Source of the DNA: Pholiota molesta
Taxonomy: Eukaryota > Basidiomycota > Agaricomycetes > Agaricales > Strophariaceae
Assembly (NCBI GenBank): GCA_014925825.1
Contig: JACGCK010000230.1
Location: 1 to 64,000, forward strand
Reading direction: 5' to 3'
DNA: 64,000 nt
The number at the start of each line of letters is the position of its first letter. Position 1 is the first letter of the stretch. Both the position numbers and the translations under genes were made by a program. Shown here one piece after another: positions 57,801-64,000 of this stretch. The notes under the pieces are model-generated. The model saw nothing but the letters and a program-made list of their open reading frames with translations. It was not told the DNA's origin and searched no databases.

Positions 57801-59272
57801 AGTGTGTTTGGGTTGAGTGCTAGACGAGCTTCTGAGCACCATGATAATCCAGAACCTCATCATGTGCCTCTAGCTCTTCGATTGACTTGTCTCGGTAGCA
57901 GCAGCAGCTATCTTCTCCAGTTCATGTCTCGAATTAAGCAAGCGCCGATCCGTTTTGAATGCCTCCACATAGCTAGTTACGAATTGAAGAGAAGCCCGGC
58001 ACAAGCTTGCCTTTTGGGTTCCCCTTTTGAAGCAACGCAACTGGGCCGAGCATCTGAATTGCGAGAGTCTAACGACACGAAGTTTTGCAACATTCTGACG
58101 ACGGACGCCGGGACGACGCCTCCTTTGGAATGAGAATTAGGAGATGTTGTCGTGGTGAAGGACAGGCACAGGAGAAAGAAAACGAAGATGTGCTGGCTGG
58201 CGTGCGATAAGCATATAGACCACCAAGGACGGGAATACAGAAGGTAACAGGATGGGCGAGAGTTGGGCGAGAGGAAGAGGCAGTTGCACTGGCAGAAACG
58301 CAATCCGAAAAACTGCCGAAAACATACAAACACAACCAAACAATACTCTCTTTCGAAAGCTTCAACTTCAACCAAACTTCATCTGAACTACGGCCGGTCC
58401 GTAGCGATCCATCCTTACAAAATGCTATCCAGGCTCTCCCAAGGCCCAAAATCTACATTGCTCGTCTACCGTTGCGACTTGCTTTCTCTACGCGCATATC
58501 GCTTCTTCCACTGCCCGTTCAAACGTTGCCGTGGACCCTGATCCCTGTGCAACACGAGGATATCCCCGCTTCTCCGAAGAATCCCTGAGCCTTACCAGCA
58601 TCCGAAGGGCTATGGCTACTTACTTCCAAGGCAACCTCTGACGCGCACTCGGCCCTGATGGTCACTTTAAGCTTAAAGTTTGACTGGGCTTCAGCCTTCA
58701 GTACAGCATCGAGCGTCTGGCTTGCTTGGAAGTTGGGACCGCATGTACCCATAATCCTTTTACCCCGGCGCCAGCAACTATAATTCTACCAACATCTTAG
58801 CATATTCTGACCTCCACTCTAAACATTGCAGTCGTCTGCTAGATTCTCACTCGCGAACTTGAGTAACGGTATATCTAACGACTTAGTCAAAGATACACCC
58901 GTGATCTGGAACTTTGACTGACGTCCATGTTCAGCTCAATGCGTAGCCGATCCAACAATGGATGATATCATACCATTCGACCCACGCCCGCGAGTAACAG
59001 CGTTAAGCAGCGCAATTAACGAATCCGTAGATGTTTGGATGTCGGGTAAGACGATTGAATCTACTGGCTTCTTTCTTCGTATGCATCCTAGTCTTGTCCG
59101 ATATCTCGGCTCTTTGGTGGTTGGGTCCCTTCGGTGGCAATAGTGTACATTTTCCAGTTTGTAATCGTCACGTGTAGCTCACGCATGATTGTTCGCGACG
59201 CGTTTGTGCTAAACAAAGGTTCTATATTCACTCTGGAGGGCGTTAAATGGCTCGCCGTCCCCCTTCCACTCC
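57801..59272. other. intergenic, no gene recognised
   Basis: A plus-strand ATG at 58958 opens MDDIIPFDPRPRVTALSSAI for 61 codons and could be an upstream exon or a separate small gene, but I could not splice it to the helicase. Minus frames at 58069-58449 and 58519-58752 have no known motif. Confidence 0.35.
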
Positions 59273-61528
59273 ATGTCGTCGTCCTCGCCAACTCCACAAG
59301 AGAGATTCTCGTGGATTTCTACTATTGGACAAACGATCATTCGCGAGATAATTGAAGAGCGACTACCTCAATGGCCCAATGGCCCACATGTTTCCCAAGT
59401 GGAGTGCTGGGCACACTCCCTTCAGGCTGTCCCAACTATTCTCATAGCATCGACTGGATGGGGGAAAACAGCCGCTTTCTTTGGTCCTATCCTCGTGCTC
59501 GAGCACCTCCGCCAACATCCAAGACCAGGTCTTCCGGAGATACCTAGTAACCCAGTTGTAGTCGTAGTCACCCCGCTCATTGAGCTCGGAAATGCTCATG
59601 TACGTCTCCTCGTTATCTTGAGTTAACTTCTCATTGACTAATTTCTGACAGGCTCGTGAAATTGCACTACTTGGCATTAGCGTTGTTTCGCTCAACAGCG
59701 AGACTCTCACAGCTGCAAGTGATGCTGGCCGCAATCTCTACCACGAAATACGAGAGTGCAAGTACGCGATAGTCTTCATATCTGCCGAGAGATTGGTCCT
59801 GCCCGAAGTCGATGCCATTATTCGCAACCCAGCCTTCCGCAAGAACCTCATCCTTCTCGGCATTGACGAGACGCACGTTCTCGTCCCTTGGGGCAAGGAC
59901 TTCCGGAAAGCATATCAACAAATTGGTCTCCTTCGTCAACGACTACCCTCCCACACCGGTCTCGTCGCCGTAACCGCCACACTTTCGGACGGTAACGACT
60001 TCCGTGAGCTCTGCGCACAGCTCAATCTCAAAGACGGCATGTTCAAATGCATTCGCTTATCGTCCGAACGCCCGAACGTACGGATGATTCTCAAGGAGCT
60101 CTCCCACCCGCTTGGTGGCTCCCAATTTCCAGATATTGCATGGGTCTTCAAGCGCGGAATCAAGGCTGTTGTCTACTGTGAAACAATCGAGTTGTGCTTC
60201 CGCGTAGCCAGCTACGGATGGTCATTATATCCGGACGGCGTTCGACGACTTGAAAATGTTCGCTTGTGGTCCTCAATTACCTCACCCGCGTACAATGCCC
60301 GCACACTCGAGCTCTTCCATGACAACATCGACACCTCTGTTATTGTAGCCACCATCGCATTCGGAATGGGCATGAACATTCGTAACATCACCCATTCTAT
60401 CAACCTCGGTTTACCGAGCTCGTTGTCCGTTTTAGTCCAGCAAAATGGGCGTGCTGGCCGTGACCTCGAATCTGAAGCATACGGATGGACATATGTCCAA
60501 AGCTTGACTATGAGTGCTATCCGCGCTGACCTATCTCTGCGAGAGAGTGATGTTGGAGACACACCACAGGCGCTTTCTTCCCAGATACAAAAACGACTCG
60601 ACAATCTTGAACCATCACTCCGCGGACTCCTCGAAAATGATATCAAGAATAAATGTCTCATTGTGGCTGTCAACATTGCCTTTGGTAATCCTGGGCCCAA
60701 TTCTCGCCTCGCCTGCAAGGAAGCAGGCCGTCTCTATTTTTGTAGTGCCTGTCAACCATTTTGGGCCGATCCATCCCCATTGTCGAGACCGTCTGACTTC
60801 TTGTCGACCCCATCACATCCCGCGCCCACGCCACTTCAACCAAAACCACGTTCTCTTTGTCTCAACCCTTCTCTCCCCCCTCCTCTTAACAAGCCACATC
60901 GTGCACATGCGCAAATATGGCTTGAACACCTTGCAAAATCCCGCTGGCGGTTAAAGCCGGAGATGGCGAACATTCCACACGTCCTGTCGTTCTGGAAGGG
61001 AACCTCCCTGGAAAGAGTACTTTCTTTCTTCCATTTGCTGCATTCTCGAGCTTCTCTCAATGAACACCTTGTGCACTGGGTTTATCTTGAAGCTGACGGG
61101 GACTCGCTTTTTGAGCTTGCAGAGAAACTCAACCAGGTCTATGACAGAGATCTTCTGCAGAAGCGCGAAGACAAAGAGAAGAAAAAGGCTGAAGCAGCGA
61201 AGAAGGCAGCAGCAACTCGTGCACTCAACAAAGGTACATTTACATATTACATCTTACATATTCTAATAGTTTTCTTATTCTAGACAAACGTGATAAGGAG
61301 AACCAACCACCCATCACACCGCCGCTCGCTTCGTCATCAAATCCTATCTCAAATTTGGCTGGACGACTGACTATTCGTTTACCTTCAAGACGGCCTCTCG
61401 CGGCTGTGGTGGATGAAGTTGTAGATGATTGGGAGCCTCCCATGGGAATTATTACTGACAAAACATTCAGTCAGTTTTCACCACGCAAATGCCAGAAACT
61501 CACGGATCGGAGAAGTTTCATTCTGTAG
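59273..61528 (+). CDS. RecQ-like superfamily 2 DNA helicase
   Basis: Three exons: 59273-59599, 59652-61233 and 61284-61528; 717 aa. The start is MSSSSPTPQERFSW. Helicase motifs appear in order: Walker A ASTGWGKTAAF (about residues 63-73), VVVVVTPLIELG (Ia), FISAERL, the Walker B-type box GIDETHVLVPWG (DETH instead of DEAH), VAVTATLSD (III), KAVVYCETIE (IV), SVIVATIAFGMGMN (V) and VQQNGRAGRDLES (VI). After the core come a basic, Pro-rich stretch, a C-terminal helical part (WLEHLAKSRWRLKPEM) and a Lys/Glu/Ala-rich coiled segment. A RecQ-Ct zinc domain is reduced (YFCSACQ only) and there is no HRDC domain. RecQ helicases unwind DNA 3'-5' using ATP. Its last 11 nt overlap the opposite gene. Confidence 0.88.
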
Positions 61529-64000
61529 GATATTCATTTGTATATATCTCGCCATTGACCAGGATCATTGGATTTGGAGGTGCGCTTTCCATATCTTCGA
61601 GCTCAACTGCTTGATTCATTTCTTGTATTTCAGCTTCGGCGTCTACAAGTGGGGTAATATTAGTGGGCCGTGATAGATCATTGTGCATCTTGAGGACAGA
61701 GGATGTTATCGTAGTTTTTGCTATGAAATCATCAATTTTCCCTTGGCTCAATTTCTTCATTCCCTCCTCGAAGTCATCTTGAACAGGATCCATTTCATTG
61801 CGACCACGACAGTATCGATGGAGTTCGAACTCTCGGAAGTGGGCCAGGAGTGCCGCAAGCTCATTATCAAGATGTGGCTCAACATGTTTCTTCGTACGTG
61901 GTTTCAGTGTGACTTGTTCTTCCATTTCGTCCTTCAGGTTTAGAAAATCATTCACGTTCGTTGCCAGGACTTCTCAATAAAAGGTCACGTCGAATTCATT
62001 GCCCTTGTGCTGGGCCATATCCTCAAGCCAGAAATTATGATGTTCTTGTAATAGATCGCCTTCGACGAATTGATCTTCGCGTCCTTTTAGGTTGACCAGC
62101 CAATTCATCATGATCGCATCTGTTAATTTTTCGCCGTATTCCCAACGAAAGTTGCAGTATGTCTCGAGCAAGAATTGGGAGTAGTAGGGGTTTCCACTCC
62201 CTGCAAAGGTAAATGTCCACAACTGTTTTCATCTTTGTTAGTTATACCACTGATGCTTTGTTGTAGAGTCAAATACCTTCAAAATTTCCCATACACGACC
62301 AGAATCTCCGTGAGCTATTGCTTTGCACACTTCGCGCCACCAAATGGCATTCCGCATAAATAGGATTGTATTGGCAAGGGTGGTGTCAGCGAGTGGAGAG
62401 CGTTCGGGCATTGGAAGGCCCAGCCTGAGACCAGGTAAGATATCAGCCATGTTTACGTCTTCAGTTGTACCGAGCGTTGATGATCCAGCAGGTGGCATAT
62501 CTGGATATTCGTTGCTTCCAGCCGGAGGGTTACAGGCGCAATTGTAAGCCTGTGTCGTTGCATATTGCCGTCCTAATTTCCGAGCATGACTGACCAGTGT
62601 TTCAAAGGATAGCATGTTCTCTTCGCGCTTGAAGAACATGGTCAGGTCTTCTGTCGACAAACAAAGCTCCCAGCAGCTCAATATATGTGCATCAAGTGTG
62701 ATTCCTACGAGATGAGCACCATCGTAGAAATCAACTTTGTGTAGATCGGTAGGCGGTGGACATTTGACGATCTCGGCAATCTTGGCCAGTGACGAAGGAT
62801 CATCCTTGGTGCCCCAGTGTGTCCGAACAACTCGACTAAGATCAGTCCATTTTGTGTGCCAGAGCTTGAGTAATGGCTGCAGCCAGCGGAAAGACGAGAA
62901 GTTGCTCTCCTCTAGAGACAGAAGCTTCTTCATCAGTAAGAACATATTGAATGTTTTTCCATCACCCGCCCATATTGACGCTGTATTGTTCAAGGTTTCC
63001 TCGTTGATACCCATCTGTGTTGTAGCAAAATCAAGGACGCCTTCCTTGAGACCTTGAATATGCATTTCGTCAGCACTATTCGTAGCCAAGGGAATGATTT
63101 TGGTCCGTCTATTTCCTGGTATGGGTTTCTTTGCTAGGTTTTTGGAGATGAAGTCGTCAAGGTCTTTTCGATACAGGGTCGATAATTGAGGAACAAATCC
63201 AAATAAGACCTCCAAGAATTCCACTGTAGCGACGTGATGAAGTCGGTCACTATCAATGTCAGCAAGTAACATTTCGGCTGTGAGTGTCTTGCGTTCCTGT
63301 TTGCACTGGCGCTCAACAAGTTCCTCAAGATTAAAGGCCTCCGGATCATAGTCTTGCATTTCGATTGCCGTCGCAGATAGGCCTGTTATCATCCGGTTTT
63401 CTCGGCCAATCCGTCGGACTCGTTGTTTTGCGTAGGTCTGAATGTTGTCACTGACAGTGATGAAATGTCGTCCAGCTTTAATTGCCTTTTGTAGGTCATC
63501 AAGCTTTTGGCGACCCATCGCACGAAGGGTGATATACACTGTTGAATAAGCGACAGACTGTCCAATTCGACTTTCGACACGAAATATTGTGCGCGACGCT
63601 TTCGCAGCAAACAACCATATTCCACGGCAAAGTGGATATAGACTTGCTCGGTTCGAGCGGGCAAATGTGAGTGCCATCATTGCATTTAGACGTGTCTATT
63701 CAGCATGTTAATAGATCATATCCAGACTTCGATTGACAGAGCTCACCATATTCTGCGGGCGGTACGAACGCACAGCGATAACGCTGTTATTTGATGGCAT
63801 ACTGTTGGAAGGATTGCGGCTGTTGAAGTCTTTCAGGGAATATGCTTTCAGTACAAATGAGGTGGCCGGTGCGTGTGTCTCTGTGGTTTCTTCGAGCCGC
63901 TTTAAGCTGAGCGTCGAAATAGTGTCCCATGTAATCTGTTCATCAACTCGACGGGTGTTAGATGTCTGTGTGCATGAGTGAAGCCCTGCAGGTCTTTGTG
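61518..64000 (-). CDS. DUF6589 protein, 5'-partial, in-frame TGA near C-terminus
   Basis: The gene enters from the right edge (frame ITWDTISTLSLKRLEE up to YRPQNM at 63747), then exons 62277-63695 and from 62222 downward. Conserved blocks include ATVEFLEVLFGFVP, SIWAGDGKTFNMF, SFRWLQPLLKLWHTKW, DLSRVVRTHWG, GNPYYSQFLLETYCNFRWEY and NWLVNL, the signature of the Agaricomycete DUF6589 family. An in-frame TGA at 61974-61976 (FDVTFY-stop-EVLATN) interrupts a frame that stays open to 61518 with family-like sequence (LDNELAALLAHFRE, ELHRYCRGRNEMDP). Either an Arg CGA became TGA, or a 57-nt in-frame segment (about 61927-61983, GTGACC...CTAAAC..AAG) is spliced out. Function unknown; the many genomic copies of this family suggest a mobile-element protein (inference). 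Confidence 0.85.

Noticed and set aside
1..64000. CRISPR arrays, bacterial operons, ribosome binding sites
   Set aside because: The sequence is eukaryotic with dense spliceosomal introns; the repeats seen have no regular spacer structure.

Overview
The window is nuclear DNA from a mushroom-forming basidiomycete (Agaricomycetes). Genes carry many GT-AG introns of about 45-65 nt, and several families are typical of that class: 'macrofage activating glycoprotein' (MAG) secreted GPI-type proteins, DUF6534 seven-helix membrane proteins, an F-box/leucine-rich protein, a caspase-fold protein with a long C-terminal part, a Cys-rich/PARP-type ADP-ribosyltransferase, a DUF7137 protein, an HNH_2 nuclease, a DUF6589 protein and a RecQ-like helicase. 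Gene models were spliced by hand from both strands; exon joints are listed where reading phase and protein family agree.

Layout. 0-10 kb: a decayed FAD monooxygenase, an F-box-like gene with apparent frame breaks, tRNA-Thr(AGU), a small protein made only of a Mus81 N-terminal-like domain plus an acidic tail, and a PARP-like ADP-ribosyltransferase with an intact H-Y-E triad. 10.6-13.5 kb: a 19-exon AzgA-type purine permease with 10-, 11- and 14-nt microexons and a GC-AG intron. 14-23 kb: a local MAG family of three intact copies and one pseudogene. 23-25.5 kb: repeat-rich DNA with no convincing gene. 25.5-34 kb: DUF6534 copy 1, a caspase-fold protein whose catalytic His and Cys are both replaced, and an otubain-type deubiquitinase. 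34-39.6 kb: mostly empty, with CACTCA/CGCACTC arrays and a CCCTA array.

39.6-47.5 kb: a DUF7137 protein, a TatD nuclease, an HNH_2 nuclease gene between two ~1.1 kb direct repeats, and a class 3 lipase. The repeats contain the 5' part of TatD and the 3' part of the lipase, so one full copy of each survives outside the insert. 48.8-55.6 kb: a lineage-specific coiled-coil protein, DUF6534 copy 2 and a short-chain dehydrogenase. 56.3-57.8 kb: an inverted, intron-containing remnant of a MAG gene between direct repeats. 59.2-64 kb: a RecQ-like helicase and a DUF6589 gene convergent on each other with overlapping 3' ends; the DUF6589 gene runs off the right edge and carries an in-frame TGA.

The genes do not form one pathway. 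The recurring theme is local duplication and decay (MAG, lipase, TatD, DUF6534, FAD enzyme). The most system-like loci are the HNH gene with its long flanking duplication and the convergent helicase/DUF6589 pair.
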